DNA of 64,000 nt. It comes from Membranipora membranacea (lineage: Eukaryota > Bryozoa > Gymnolaemata > Cheilostomatida > Membraniporidae). Positions within the stretch are counted from its first letter, which is position 1; every line of letters begins with the position of its first letter. Where the stretch lies: positions 2,542,001 to 2,606,000 of the forward strand of contig OU612067.1 in NCBI GenBank assembly GCA_914767715.1, read 5' to 3'. This document shows positions 1 through 11,351 of this stretch, in pieces. Position numbers and translations under genes: made by a program. The notes below the pieces were generated by a model. The model did not search any database, was not told where the DNA came from, and saw only the letters and a program-made list of their open reading frames with translations.

Positions 1-635
1 CACAACAACTGAAAACAGGGTCACAATCACCTTGCAGCAATATCCCATAATGCATCGTTGTTTGATTCCCATCAGTATTAAAATAGGATTTAGGATTTTC
101 TTCTGATCCCGTTTAAAAATTTCAATCTAGAACTGCATTGGGGGAATTCATCTTTCGCCATACAATGTAACAAGATTATCATTACATTTAAATTTGCATT
201 CCACTGTACTTCACTCATTAAAACTCTTATTCTGCGGTATGCTCTAATTCGCAGCCATCACAAAATAACAAAGCTAAAACAAAAATAAACAAAGATGCTC
301 TGTTTGATTCCAAGTGCAAATAGCTATATATGTTATCATGGCCTTCGAGATGAGACAGTGTCGCGTGCAGGTACATTCATCTACATATTCAAAATGTTCA
401 GTACCATGTTTGAGGCTCCAATGGGTACTAAGTATCAGCATTATATTTACAATCACTGTTTAACATACTTGCCAAGTCTCCCTATTTATGTGGGACCCTC
501 CAGATTTCTACACCCATTTTTGCCCACTTCCCATTTTTTTGTAATTCTTATGCACTATTTCATCCAGATTTGGGAGAAAACAGCCCTATCACAATTTTTA
601 GTAACTTTCCAAGCTTTGTCCATGAGTGACTGGTA
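1..635. other. AT-rich non-genic stretch
   Basis: I see no protein family here. Short open frames on both strands have no domain-like composition and overlap each other. This is probably intergenic sequence. Confidence 0.5.
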
Positions 636-681
636 TTGATCCCAAATAATTTCATGTTTCTCTGAAATTATTTGGGATCAA
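636..681. repeat. Perfect 19-bp inverted repeat (hairpin)
   Basis: The arms at 636-654 and 663-681 are exact reverse complements (left arm TTGATCCCAAATAATTTCA) and enclose an 8-nt loop. No family is recognised. It could be a minimal foldback insertion or an RNA hairpin. Confidence 0.85.
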
Positions 682-683
682 AT

Positions 684-850
684 ATGCGTTTTTAGCCCTC
701 CCTAGTGGCTATAAACGCTCTCAGAGCTTCAGCGGCCGGGTTCTATTCCGAACCCTGATGGGGGATCACACTGCCCTCAAACCCCCGGGTGGATCGCTCG
801 GGTACTTCGCACCCTCGGAACATAGCGGTGACGTGCAGTATCGCTGTAAA
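684..850 (+). repeat. GC-rich block, possible tRNA-derived SINE
   Basis: This island is far more GC-rich than its surroundings. It contains an A-box-like stretch (TAGTGGCTATAAACGCTC) followed by a B-box-like stretch (GGGTTCTATTCCG) at tRNA-like spacing, then a GC-rich body. That order is typical of tRNA-derived SINEs. The B box departs from consensus at one position, so this is an inference. Confidence 0.4.
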
Positions 851-904
851 TTGAAATCTCCCACTTTTGAATTTAGACTACTTGGCAAGTATGATATGCT
901 GTTT

Positions 905-1830
905 AATTAACATTTCTATGTCATTTTAGCTCAATCAAAATAAGTGATGAGTTAGACAGAATATAGGCAAAGCTGTTACCTGTGCTGCAGTAGATTGCTA
1001 TTGCTATTCTGTATCAACTTCTATAAAATCATCTGCATCAAAGGGATATTACTCCGAAAAAACACACGCATCATTGCTTTTTCTACCACAGTGAGATGTT
1101 GTTGCGTCGCAGTATTTAGTGAGGACACTCTTTGATGCTCAGTGTCCAGTCGAGTCTAGACAAAACCATAGACAAAACCAAGGAGTTTGAAAACTGTAAC
1201 TCCCTGGACAAAACACACAACACTAGACTGGACACTGTGTAGTAAATAGCCTATCAAAAAGTGTCCTCATTAAATACTGTGACGCAACGAAATCTCACTG
1301 TGGTAGAAAAAGCAATGATGCGTGTGTTTTTTCGGAGTAATATCCCTTTGATGCAGATAATTTTATAGATTTTATAGAATTTGATACAGAATAGAAGCAG
1401 TAATCTTCTGCAGCACAGGTCACAGTTTTGTCTATATTCTGTCTACCTCATCACTTATTTTGATTGGGCAAAAATGACATAGAAATGTGTAAACAGAAAC
1501 AGTAATGCTTTAACTAATATTTCTATGCCATTTTTACTTAATCGAAATATGGGATGAGTTAAACAGAATATAGACAAAGCTGTGACCTGTGCTGCAGAAC
1601 TTTGCTGCTGCTATTCTGTATCAAATTCTATAAAATATATAAAAATATCTGCATCAAAGGGAGATTACTCCAAAAAACACATGCATCATTGCTTTTTCTA
1701 CCACAGTGAGATGTCGTTGCGTCACAGTATTTAATGAGGACACTTTTTGATAGGATATTTACTACACAGTGTCCAGTCTAGTGTTGTGTGTTTTGTCTGT
1801 GGTTTTGTCTATGTGTGTATCACATAGTCT
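905..1830. repeat. Three-copy foldback repeat (orientation + - +)
   Basis: Copy 1 (about 905-1163) and copy 2 (about 1210-1480) are long imperfect inverted repeats of each other. Shared landmarks are the segment around CTACCACAGTGAGATG and the one around AGTGTCCAGTC. Copy 3 (about 1513-1830) repeats the motif in the orientation of copy 1. The spacer between copies 1 and 2 is only about 50 nt, so the transcript would form a long snap-back. No coding capacity is seen. It is likely a non-autonomous foldback or MITE-like family. Confidence 0.8.
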
Positions 1831-2665
1831 GACAACACAATGTGTCCATGTTTAAAACAGAGTATCACACATCTCAGCATCGCAGACGTTTGGTTGGGTG
1901 TTGAGTTCTTCTGTCTCGCTGATTTGATCATAAAACGACAATCATATGTGTACTTGACACCAGTACACTCAGTCACCATATGCCCTCACATCCGCTGCCT
2001 CAGGTCAGCTTCTAGTTAGCCGAGTATATTATCATTGGCGAGGCACACTCTCTGACATTCACCACCACTATCAATCAACAGGAAATATATATTTTTGGTT
2101 CGCTTGTCATTGATGATTGAGACTGCGTCACTAGTTAATGTATTGTAAGCAGGATTAATCTTTGATGCATGCCAGTTTGTCATGCCTGAGCTACCCTACA
2201 ATTCCTGATACTAATTCTCTTTAGTTTGATATGATGACCAGAAGAATTCAGGGAGTGAGCTCATCTTAAATAGTGGAGTAAGTCAAGACATGAAAGTTTG
2301 AAGTCTGACTCTCAAGTGTTAGACTGCATTTTTTGGTACAATGGGGCATTAGTCTGAAAAAGCCATGATAAAGACCATAAGAGATGATATATAAAGTGAT
2401 TAATCTCATCTTATTTTTTTGACATAATCAAGCAAACATCCCTCAAATGTCCCAGTTTGAGACCGTGCTCCAGATGTACATAAACAAATTGAAAATCGAT
2501 TCAATATTTGTGTACATGCCTGCATATTGGGCAATGTTCCACATGTCCTCATCTTAAAGTGCTGTCGTAACTGTCCAACACAGAACTCATGGATCATCTT
2601 TCATTTGTGTTCAAGCATCTTAAGAATCAAGTTGATATAGATCCCAAGTCTGCAAGTTCAACAAA
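1831..2665. other. Upstream region of the GPCR gene, nothing recognised
   Basis: No gene or repeat family is recognised. The 60-aa minus-strand frame at 2406-2597 has no domain features. This stretch presumably holds the promoter and 5' UTR of the GPCR at 2666. Confidence 0.45.
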
Positions 2666-3655
2666 ATGAACTTCGAAAATTGGACGAGCTCGGAGATGAC
2701 GACTCTTCAGTCGATTAACACGACGTCGCCAGAGTCAGCATGGTTTGATGATTACTGTGAGTTCAGTCTGGCTGGTATTATCATCGTACTGCTCATCGCT
2801 GCCGTCAACTGTCTTCATCTCGTACTGCTAAGTAAACTCAGCAAGATCAGCACAACTCCCAATCTGAAAATTCTCATTATTATGTCAGTAGATGATATAT
2901 GCGTTTGTTTCATGCGAGCAATCAGGTATTTATCTGTGTACTGTTACCTAGGAGATATGATGGCGAACCCAACATTTCCATATTTAAATGTTTTATTAAG
3001 GGCTTTATGGTTTACTGTGGTGAATTTGAGATTCTATGTATTAACAGCTGCCAGTTATGATAGATATATCGCTGTTTGTAAACCTTTTTCTCACCTTAAC
3101 AACTGGCTTCTGCGTCACATTGGAATGGTTTTATTTCTCTTAGGGGTACTGATATTTAGTTCATTCTCCACAGTCTATGCGAGCCGTTTTTGTAATGCTT
3201 GCTTGGTGCAAAAGATTTGTGAGTCAGTCAGTGCGTTGACTATATTCCCTGCTGACAGCACAGAGAGAGATATTATAGAATATCTGATGATATTCTGGAC
3301 AGCCCTCGCCTGCGTCCCTGCTGCCGTCTTCACGTTCCATTTACTGCGTGAGCTGAGAAAACTTCGATCAAATCCACCAAAGTACAGCGGACCTTCTTAT
3401 ACCAGAGGCGTCATTAAAACTGCAAACTTAGTTCTGGTTATAATTCTACTGTTCATCATCTGCTTGATTCCTTCTTTCCTGACTCATCTCATAGTTATAG
3501 CCACCGGCGTTACTCGATTCGCTTCGGCAGCCATCGAATACACCAATCTCGCATTTGAGTTTTACGGAATATTCAATGTTATTGTTTATGGATTGATGAA
3601 CCGAACATATCAGCAAGAACTGAAAAACATTCTCAAAATTACCCCCAAAAATTAG
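2666..3655 (+). CDS. Class A (rhodopsin-like) G-protein-coupled receptor, single exon
   Basis: This 329-aa protein is predicted to be a seven-transmembrane receptor in the plasma membrane signalling through a G protein. The extracellular N-terminus has an NTT glycosylation sequon. TM1 carries the conserved Asn (AAVNCLHLV) and TM2 the conserved Asp (MSVDDICV). TM3 ends in a clear DRY motif (SYDRYIAVCKP). TM5 has the conserved Pro (ACVPAAVF) and TM6 a CxxP motif (ICLIPSF). TM7 ends in NVIVY, a variant of NPxxY with Pro replaced by Val. The cytoplasmic tail is short and basic. The usual TM3-top Cys is not obvious, although ECL2 has several Cys. The start ATG has a good context (acaaaATG). A polyadenylation signal AATAAA lies at 4071. 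The ligand is unknown: class A is firm, the subfamily is not assigned. Confidence 0.9.
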   Translation: MNFENWTSSEMTTLQSINTTSPESAWFDDYCEFSLAGIIIVLLIAAVNCLHLVLLSKLSKISTTPNLKILIIMSVDDICVCFMRAIRYLSVYCYLGDMMANPTFPYLNVLLRALWFTVVNLRFYVLTAASYDRYIAVCKPFSHLNNWLLRHIGMVLFLLGVLIFSSFSTVYASRFCNACLVQKICESVSALTIFPADSTERDIIEYLMIFWTALACVPAAVFTFHLLRELRKLRSNPPKYSGPSYTRGVIKTANLVLVIILLFIICLIPSFLTHLIVIATGVTRFASAAIEYTNLAFEFYGIFNVIVYGLMNRTYQQELKNILKITPKN

Positions 3656-5040
3656 GGTGAGGATATTACCACCCGACTATCTAATATAATATATAATCTA
3701 TGAGAGCTGACTGAGGAGCAAATAGTTCCTAACCAGGACCTGAAAAAAATTATATTTCGATGTTATTCATTAATATGGAGTTTTTTCAGATTCATTTAAT
3801 TTGATGTTCAATTAAATATTGATAATGTTATTTTATGTAAGAGAACATGCTATAGTTAAATGCTGTGACTATTTATCATCAATGAAGGGCAATTCCATGT
3901 ACAATGAACTTGTGTACGTTTTGGTTATTTATGTTTTATTATTAATTATATTAATTTATTATTTTAATTAAATTGAATATTTATTCATAGTGTTATCGTC
4001 ATACCAATAATTTACGATGATAATATTCATTTAGACAAACCAGTGTAATGAGACGAACACTACAAACACAAATAAATAGTCCACACGGATAATTCAATGT
4101 GTTTTATCAAAGAATGTACAGAACTGATCAACTTGTGCATCGCAAATTATCAGGGTGAACTAAGTGTGCCTTTTCCCAACCAACCCTATGACATTTAATT
4201 GTACACTGCAGGGCTATCTATGAATAAGTTGATAAGCTCACCAAATGTTCATCAAGATGGGACAAATTTGTGCCGGCTTACAGTCCCAATAGTCTCTTTA
4301 TTCAGAATTAGATTGCTACATTAAATGCAATACCCTAGCAGTAGCAGGAGTTCGATATTGTGTGGTCAGAAGAATTGTTGTTCAGAAAAGTCTGAAAAAT
4401 GAATACCAGCCAGTAACAACGCACTGCAACACTCAGCTTTAATGACACAATATGTTTCAACTCAATATAGTCACTTTGGTAGGGAAATTCGCCTAAAAAA
4501 TTGACACAGTACCAGATATTTGGCTATCATCAAGGAGTACTCATTGCTATCATCAGTCAACCAAACTCTTGACACATGTCTGGGATCTGATAAGGATATT
4601 TAACAGATATCAAAATAATTATGACATATTGATCAAAGTTGGTATCAGTGTTACTGTCTATTTCATACATATTCCTCTCAAGGTATTAGAGCAATGATCT
4701 GTGGTTATAAATCGGAACACTGATAACTCTCGTTTTTTGTTGTTGAAAACACACCCTACATAGAACCAAAGAAAAATTTCTAGATAAATCGATTATTATA
4801 ATTTATTACAATATAATATGATAAATATGATAAATAGCCTGCACAGTTCACTGTATGCATAAACATATAAATATCTATAAGTATCTATATGTTTTCACTG
4901 TTTGTTGCTTTGAACATCTGATTGGTATAAACAGCTATATGTGACACTGACCTGTTGACAAAGCAGTTAATCTGACAGGCTGATCAATCAAGGCACGTGA
5001 TCTGAGAAGGTTGCACCATTCATCTCAGCAGTGACAAATA
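3656..5040. other. GPCR 3' UTR and intergenic region
   Basis: This AT-rich stretch contains the GPCR 3' UTR with AATAAA at 4071-4076, then non-coding sequence up to the first deiodinase exon. No RNA gene or repeat is recognised. Confidence 0.5.
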
Positions 5041-7803
5041 ATGGAGCTGCTGGAAGGGAATGGTTGGGTAACGCTGTGTCTGAGAACGACTGTAGCAGCA
5101 TGCCGCGTAGCCATAATTGCTATCATGATGCTGTTGTTTAAGCTTTATTACACTATTGCAGCGTATAAGCCTTTCAGCTGCTTAGAGAATCTACCATATC
5201 AACTAATGAAAAGTAAGTCTGATTCAAATATTCTATTTAATTGTGCAGATAATTAACTTGAAGACTACCCAGCTGCTACTGCTGTAGTTTATGTATTTAC
5301 TGTGACATGGCCATTCTAAGTCAAATACTGCGTTTTATTTCCCCCCCCCCCCCCTAACTTAAATATGATCCAAGGTCAGGGTGTGGACTTGACTGCAACA
5401 ATGCAACAATGCCAATATACTGTCGCAATTACAGTTTAATCATGACCCTAACCCTTGTGTGTGGTCCAGGACTTCATGCTGAGGGGGGTGGGGTGTTTCA
5501 GCCAGGGACTTGAGTTCAGGGACTCAAACTAGAAATCCTGTGTATGGACCAATTTTCAAGTCAGTTGAAACTCAACTGGCGAGATATAGTAATAAAGCAA
5601 ATAAAAGTTGAGTTTTTTATATTGACAGAGATGATAGAGAAAGGGATCATAACTAACCAGAAGATGATTGCAGGCCTGGATGAACCTGAAGCAATGAAAC
5701 ATGCTACTTCATCTCTACACAACCTGGTATGAGAAGAAGTGTCTCTCTGTAGTGTAGTAGTACTTAGTCAGCACAATTATGTCGTATGTGTGTCTATTGG
5801 TGTATGTGCGGCGCTGTGTAAGTGTATTTGTACATGTTCTAAGTTTGCTCTGCTGCAAGACTAGCCGTTTGTTATTAAGTATTAGAATCTCAAACTTGTT
5901 TCCATGTCAGGGAGGGGAGCGGAAGGGAGGCGGACAGTGAGGCGGATGACTTTATATAAGTCTCACTTAAAAATTAAGCATTCATAAATTTTGAGTTAAA
6001 TTGATAATCGACCAGATTATACTCTGGCTTCGGCTAACCTAGCTAGTATTAGCTGTTGTCTTATTAATCAGCATAAGTAACTATTTTGTTAATAATACTA
6101 GTTTGCCCCAGGACAAGACAGGCCTGACAGGACAGGCCTGACAGGACAGGCCTGACAGGTCACTCACAACTGGTTATAGTAGGTGTTGTGGTCAACTTAG
6201 TTTGAGCACCAGAAGAGTTACTAATATGGTGATCAATAACCAAATGATAGCTCTTCCAGGTTGGTGGTCTGTAGAAATTTATGTATAGTCATACCTAGTT
6301 GCATTGTAATCAGACCAGAGACTATAGATAATATCTTTAGTCTCTGATCAGACCACTTTTTAGTTTCCATGTGACATGATAACCGATTCGATATTGGCAT
6401 TATTAAAGCTGAATTTGTCACGTCTGTTGAAGTCTCAGACATGTGAATGAATCTGCTCGATAACGATAAAGTTTGTTTATCATACTGTAACTGGGGTAGA
6501 TATGATTGCACTGAGACAATATGCTCTGAGAAAATTCCCACAACGCATCATTAGCCTGTTTTTGAATGGTTGATCAGGACAAACTCTACAGATGTTCCTG
6601 GTTTTCAAACACACAATTAATTATTTAATGTGGGATTTTAAAGGGAGCAGTTGTTTGGAGAAATTAAATGCAAAGTAAAGATACTGGCATCCTGATTTTA
6701 TTGTTTGAATTGATGCAGTGAGTATTATATTTTGCAGGAAGTTCTACCCTATACACAATACCAGTACATCATAAGAAGAGCTTTTGTGGGGTTACCTGCT
6801 CCTGATGCCGAAGTTGTAGATGTTACCTCGGAGGAGACAAAACACCTTCTGTCATATGCTAAACCTGGCAGACCTCTTGTCTTGAACTTTGGCAGTAACA
6901 CTTGATTGCCGTTTGCGTAAGAACAATTTGTAAAACAAGATTGCCACACAAATAGAAAAACTTGTTTGCTACAAAGGCATAAGTGAGCTGTGCTCTTAAC
7001 TGGCAACAACTCTTAGTATGAATCACCTTTCAGATTAATTGAGCTGCTGTAAAATTATGAGAGACATTCCTAAATTCTTCTCCGCCGAAAATATGATAAA
7101 TGGAGTCATCAAAGCCTATATTTAACACAACTCCGTACATCACTTTTTTTATATTTGAAGGCATCAAGTTCCACATTACGTGGAGCTTGCGCGCAGGTAT
7201 GGAGAGTTGATGGATTTCACAGTAGTTTACATAGCTGAAGCTCATCCTTTCCCTAACTTTGGTAATACTATCCGTGCTCATAAATCTACTGCTGATAGGA
7301 TAAAGGTGGGTGGATAACTCCTCTTATAAGTCTCATGAGATCCAAGTGCAAGTTTTACAAAAGTGTCAGAAACTATGATCGTGATTTTTTAGCAAGCTGA
7401 CCCATTTTAAGTTACATGGACGTCTTCAGCAGAGGCTACCATCAAGAGAACACTGTATTGGTGCTACTGGCCCTTCATGTTGTCGTTTCAAAATTTTGGT
7501 ATATGATTGTAGGCTCAGATATACAAGCATGCGAATAATATGTTAAACAAAACATTCAACAGTTTCATTCATCGTTGTTTTCCACAGGCAGCCAGAATTT
7601 TACAAGAAGCATATTCTCTCGACATGCCGATACTGGTAGATGGAATGGATGATAGTTTGTGTAGAGCTTATGCAGCCATGCCTGAGAGGTTTTATATAAT
7701 CTTAGAAGGGAAGGTTCTGGTGGCAGGAGATCAGGGACCTGCTATGTACGATCTAAGGGCCCTCGAGGATTGGATAAAGAATCACTGGGAGACTCGGAAC
7801 TAG
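5041..7803 (+). CDS. Iodothyronine deiodinase-like selenoprotein, copy A (5 exons)
   Basis: Deiodinases are membrane-anchored thioredoxin-fold selenoenzymes that remove iodine from iodothyronines. The exons are 5041-5212, 5629-5726, 6738-6916, 7161-7305 and 7588-7803, all with GT/AG sites and matching phases, giving about 269 aa, a normal family length. The N-terminus has one hydrophobic membrane anchor (about residues 15-42). The active site in exon 3 reads KPGRPLVLNFGSNT-Sec-LPF, with the Sec codon TGA at 6903-6905 (residue about 146). The family pattern is Sec-Pro-Pro-Phe; here Leu follows Sec. Exon 4 encodes the conserved VVYIAEAHP segment with the active-site region His. Exon 5 has YDLRALEDW near the C-terminus. 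A gene finder that reads TGA as stop would miss this gene. The substrate in an invertebrate is not certain. The paralog lies 9 kb downstream in the same orientation. Confidence 0.93.
5341..5354. repeat. Poly-C tract in intron 1 of deiodinase A
   Basis: A homopolymer run of about 14 C. Similar C runs occur near 17161 and 37743. Run length is likely to be unreliable in the assembly. Confidence 0.8.
6112..6162. repeat. Short tandem repeat in intron 2 of deiodinase A
   Basis: About three head-to-tail copies of a 14-nt unit, ACAGGCCTGACAGG. No function is apparent. Confidence 0.8.
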
Positions 7804-8504
7804 GTCTACAATACAACTACGCTAACGTCTCTCACAGATAAGGAACTGATAATGCTAGTCTGATAATCTACATGAATAATTATGTTCAATAGCATCAAGA
7901 GTACTGGAGCCTCTAGATTTATCAATTCCTGCTTCATAATTTATCTATTATTATCAACATTGAACAAATTACGAGACAACCCACAGGGCTTCAGTGATGT
8001 GCATACCACAGCACGATTCACAGATATTCAGCTGCAATCTTTAAGTCAAGCACTGTACCGTGTACCGAGGCCTTATCTTGTACTCATTCATTGCTGGCAA
8101 CAGCAGCATCAAGCTAGCTCTGTCTGTTTGTTAGTATCTGATTTTTTGACCTTTTTCTGACAAACCGATGCATTCTTGGCGCAAGAACGACAAACTAGAT
8201 AGTATATACAAACTCTGATTAATCTTTCCTATACACTAAGATAAAACCTATCTATACACAAGTTTTGGCATCAAAATGACACATTTATGTGGCAATTTGA
8301 CAGTATGATCTAGTTAGCCTGCATATTGGTTTGCGCAACACAAAATCCAGGCAAAATTGATCAAACTGAATATTAACCAGCAAACAACTGATTAGGCAAG
8401 TCGCTAAAAGCTTTTATCGACCTTTTTACAATATTCTAGCATGAATATATTATTATCTTGTGTTTAAAATCAGATCTTTTTCAGTTACGAACATTCTGTT
8501 AGTT

Positions 8505-8560
8505 GTAATGATAGCTCATGTCTAAACCCAAAATTAGAGGCGGCCTGAGCTTGATGATAA
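8505..8560 (+). promoter_or_regulatory. SECIS element of deiodinase A
   Basis: A SECIS in the 3' UTR directs Sec insertion at UGA. The sequence shows the 5' core ATGAT (8508-8512), a helix strand AGCTCATGTCT, an apical AAA, and a returning strand ending TGAGCT immediately before the 3' core TGATGA (8552-8557). AGCTCA pairs perfectly with TGAGCT next to the core, and 11 nt separate the ATGAT core from AAA, as in known SECIS elements. It lies about 700 nt after the stop and before the AATAAA at 8617. No folding program was run. Confidence 0.85.
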
Positions 8561-8616
8561 ACACTGGCAATACTGGCAATACTGGAAAAAACCTGATTTG
8601 ATTGATTTCATATTGC

Positions 8617-8622
8617 AATAAA
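8617..8622 (+). terminator. Polyadenylation signal of deiodinase A
   Basis: AATAAA about 60 nt downstream of the SECIS. This places the SECIS inside the mature 3' UTR. Confidence 0.6.
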
Positions 8623-9028
8623 ACATGTTCATGGATTTCACAGATTATTTTAACATCTTCTAGATCTATTGTTTATGCCAACAACAAAATTAGCTTAGGG
8701 AGCAATGAGAAAACAAAAGCAAAGAATTCATTACACAAGTTATCATGGTTTAACCTGTAAATGCTTATTGTAATATGTACTGTAAAAAAATTGAAATTAT
8801 TTATAAAAATAATAGTGATAGATCAATGATGACACTGAATTGAACATAAGTATGGTCTTATATTACAGTTAGTACCACATGCCATTGGATACCTTATCTG
8901 TATAATCCTATGCCATTTACCGTTTACCGTTTACCAGAGTCAGCTGATATTGCAAAACTGGAAGAGAAGTCTGGTCACCCTTCAATCAATATTATACAAA
9001 ATTTACCAGCCACCAGGATCGGTGTGTT

Positions 9029-9101
9029 TGCCGAAACCCGGGATTGAACCAGGGACCTTTAGATCTTCAGTCTAACGCTCTCCCAACTGAGCTATTTCGG
9101 C
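9029..9101 (-). tRNA. tRNA-Phe (GAA), copy 1
   Basis: On the minus strand this is a 73-nt cloverleaf: acceptor GCCGAAA pairing with TTTCGGC, D arm GCTC/GAGC, anticodon loop CTGAAGA (anticodon GAA), T arm with GGTTCAATCC, and discriminator A. CCA is not encoded, as expected in eukaryotes. It matches the animal nuclear tRNA-Phe form with no broken stems. Confidence 0.93.
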
Positions 9102-9871
9102 TGGTGAGAGGGCAACTCCAATACAGGGAAAGCGTGAAAAGTACATATGGACTGCCTAACCATTCTGGAACTAACTGACATGGTGCCACCCATGCCTGCC
9201 TGACTGAAGCTGTCAAAATAAAAAAATTGGGATGTTGTAATTCATTGCTGTAGCCCCATACAGCTCACAGTAAACTCTCTGCTGCAGGCCCATAAACTTG
9301 ACAATGAATTCTCTGCTGGATCTGTTCCATCTCAAAGGTAAAGTTTTCCTTATTCTTATTGAATAACTAATCTATCTTATGTAAACAGGGTTCTTCTAGT
9401 TCACCAATGCTATATATCCCAGAATGCCAAGCATATGCACAGTTTGTGCAAACAAAAAATTACAACCCACATAATTGATACTATTTTTATTTGAATGGAC
9501 TGCCAATCCAGGATCTTTTTGTCGCAGCATGGTTCTTAGCTTTTTGCCAGCTCATGATTATTAAACAATAAATCAGCAAATTTACGGAGGCGCAGCTGAT
9601 GATGACAGTTTCTAACATTAGTGTCGTTATAATGACCCAATATTTCACCTGAAACCCTGTTGTAGACCAATGCGCCAAAAAGAAAAATTCTGCTTTAATC
9701 CCATTTCTTGTTGCAAACCCATGCGCCCATCAAGTATGGGAAATAAACAGTTCCACAATCTTTCAGGGGGAGCTTAAAGTGATGTTCAATGAAAAAAAAT
9801 TCAAAAATTATTCTAATGGCTTTCCATGGCTGTTATAACCAAAATATACCAGCCACCAGGATCAGTGTGCT

Positions 9872-9944
9872 TGCCGAAACCCGGGATCGAACCAGGGACC
9901 TTTAGATCTTCAGTCTAACGCTCTCCCAACTGAGCTATTTCGGC
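9872..9944 (-). tRNA. tRNA-Phe (GAA), copy 2
   Basis: A 73-nt intact cloverleaf with anticodon GAA, differing from copy 1 only in the T loop (GGTTCGATCC). The long flanks on both sides match the other copies. Confidence 0.93.
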
Positions 9945-10019
9945 TGGTGAGAGGGCAACTCCAAGACAGAACAATTCTGAAAACTATATTTAGACTAACA
10001 AATCACTTACATGACTGTC

Positions 10020-10095
10020 TTCAGGCCGGGAAGGGGGAGGGGGGCCCTCTGGCGGCTGAAAAGAGTCTTGAGGAGCTCAGACTAATTCAGGTCAG
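10020..10095. repeat. G-rich dispersed repeat, copy 1
   Basis: The block GGGGGAGGGGGGCCCTCTGGCGG followed by GAGCTCAGACTA resembles a block near 41950-42045. No family is recognised. Confidence 0.4.
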
Positions 10096-11278
10096 GATAA
10101 GATACTCGTAAAGCATATTATTTGTCAATACCTTTAATTGCCCAGGACAGATGCTCCTCTGATATTTGGTGTACAAGTCTTGGAATGTCTGTAAGTATAA
10201 TGAATTGTGCTTGAATAGTTTGAATATTGCAAGGTAGCACTGGAGAAACAAATTCTTCTGAACTTAAAATTGGTGCTGGACTCGCAGGTGTGCAAACACA
10301 TGAAAGATTTATTTTCAACAGGTTTGCGATGTGAGGCAATGGGAAAGAAAACAGGCTGATGAAAACAATATGTAACCAACCCTGTAAGATTTTGAATATG
10401 AGTCTAATTTCATTTGAAATTTTAATCAAGTGCAAATTTGATACAACCTGAGTATTAAAAAAATAATATGATTTGAATGATGCAATCCCAAGCAACTAAC
10501 AGTGAACTCTCTGTTGAAAACACATGTCCCGGTCTTCTGTTAACTTTCTGTTGCAAACCAAAGTGCAAACCAAACTGCTGCAAACCTATGCAGCTTTAGC
10601 GAATTCTCTGCTATGAAACCATGAACCTTTTATAGATCTCCAGTTAAAAATGCATGTGCCTTCAATAAATAGTCTGCTACAAACCCGGTTACAGTTTTGG
10701 TTACTGTAGTAAATGGAATTGACTGACTGACTATGCCTGAGGAAGCAGGTAATCAGCAAAGCTAAAACCCGACTCGACCCAGTACAGATCCGACGTGACT
10801 AAACTCATCCCAACAGGACAGGTTCAAACCTGTTCCAGCCCTGTTTATGACAAAACAGAGAGTGAGCTGCCCATAAAGAGGGACACAAGTTGTTTGAAAT
10901 CCTCGTACTGAGAGTGTCATACATCCTAGAAAACTAGAATGCAACCTAAGTACCAACTAAATGTTTTTTATAGTAAATTTCTGCAGCAAACATATGCCCT
11001 CAGAAAATTCTTTGTCACCAACTAATGTGCTTAACAGAGAAGTCTCTACTACAATCCCATTCGCTTGGCGGTAAATTCTTTGATGTAAACCCATGTGCTT
11101 ACGATTTCAATTTTTTGCTGCAAACCCATGATCCTACTATCATGGTTTCACTGCCTCAAGCATTTTGATAAACAGATCTTCAATTTGTCAAGGGGAGCTT
11201 ATAGTTTTGTTCAATGTAAAACATATTCTCATCCATTACTATTATGCAAAATGAACCAGCCACCAGGATCAGTGTGCT

Positions 11279-11351
11279 TGCCGAAACCCGGGATCGAACC
11301 AGGGACCTTTAGATCTTCAGTCTAACGCTCTCCCAACTGAGCTATTTCGGC
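11279..11351 (-). tRNA. tRNA-Phe (GAA), copy 3
   Basis: A 73-nt intact cloverleaf, identical in sequence to copy 2 across the tRNA. The repeat flanks are shared with the other copies. Confidence 0.93.

Noticed and set aside
7882-8160. 92-aa plus-strand frame after deiodinase A
   Set aside because: Lies in the 3' UTR before the SECIS, with no domain features.
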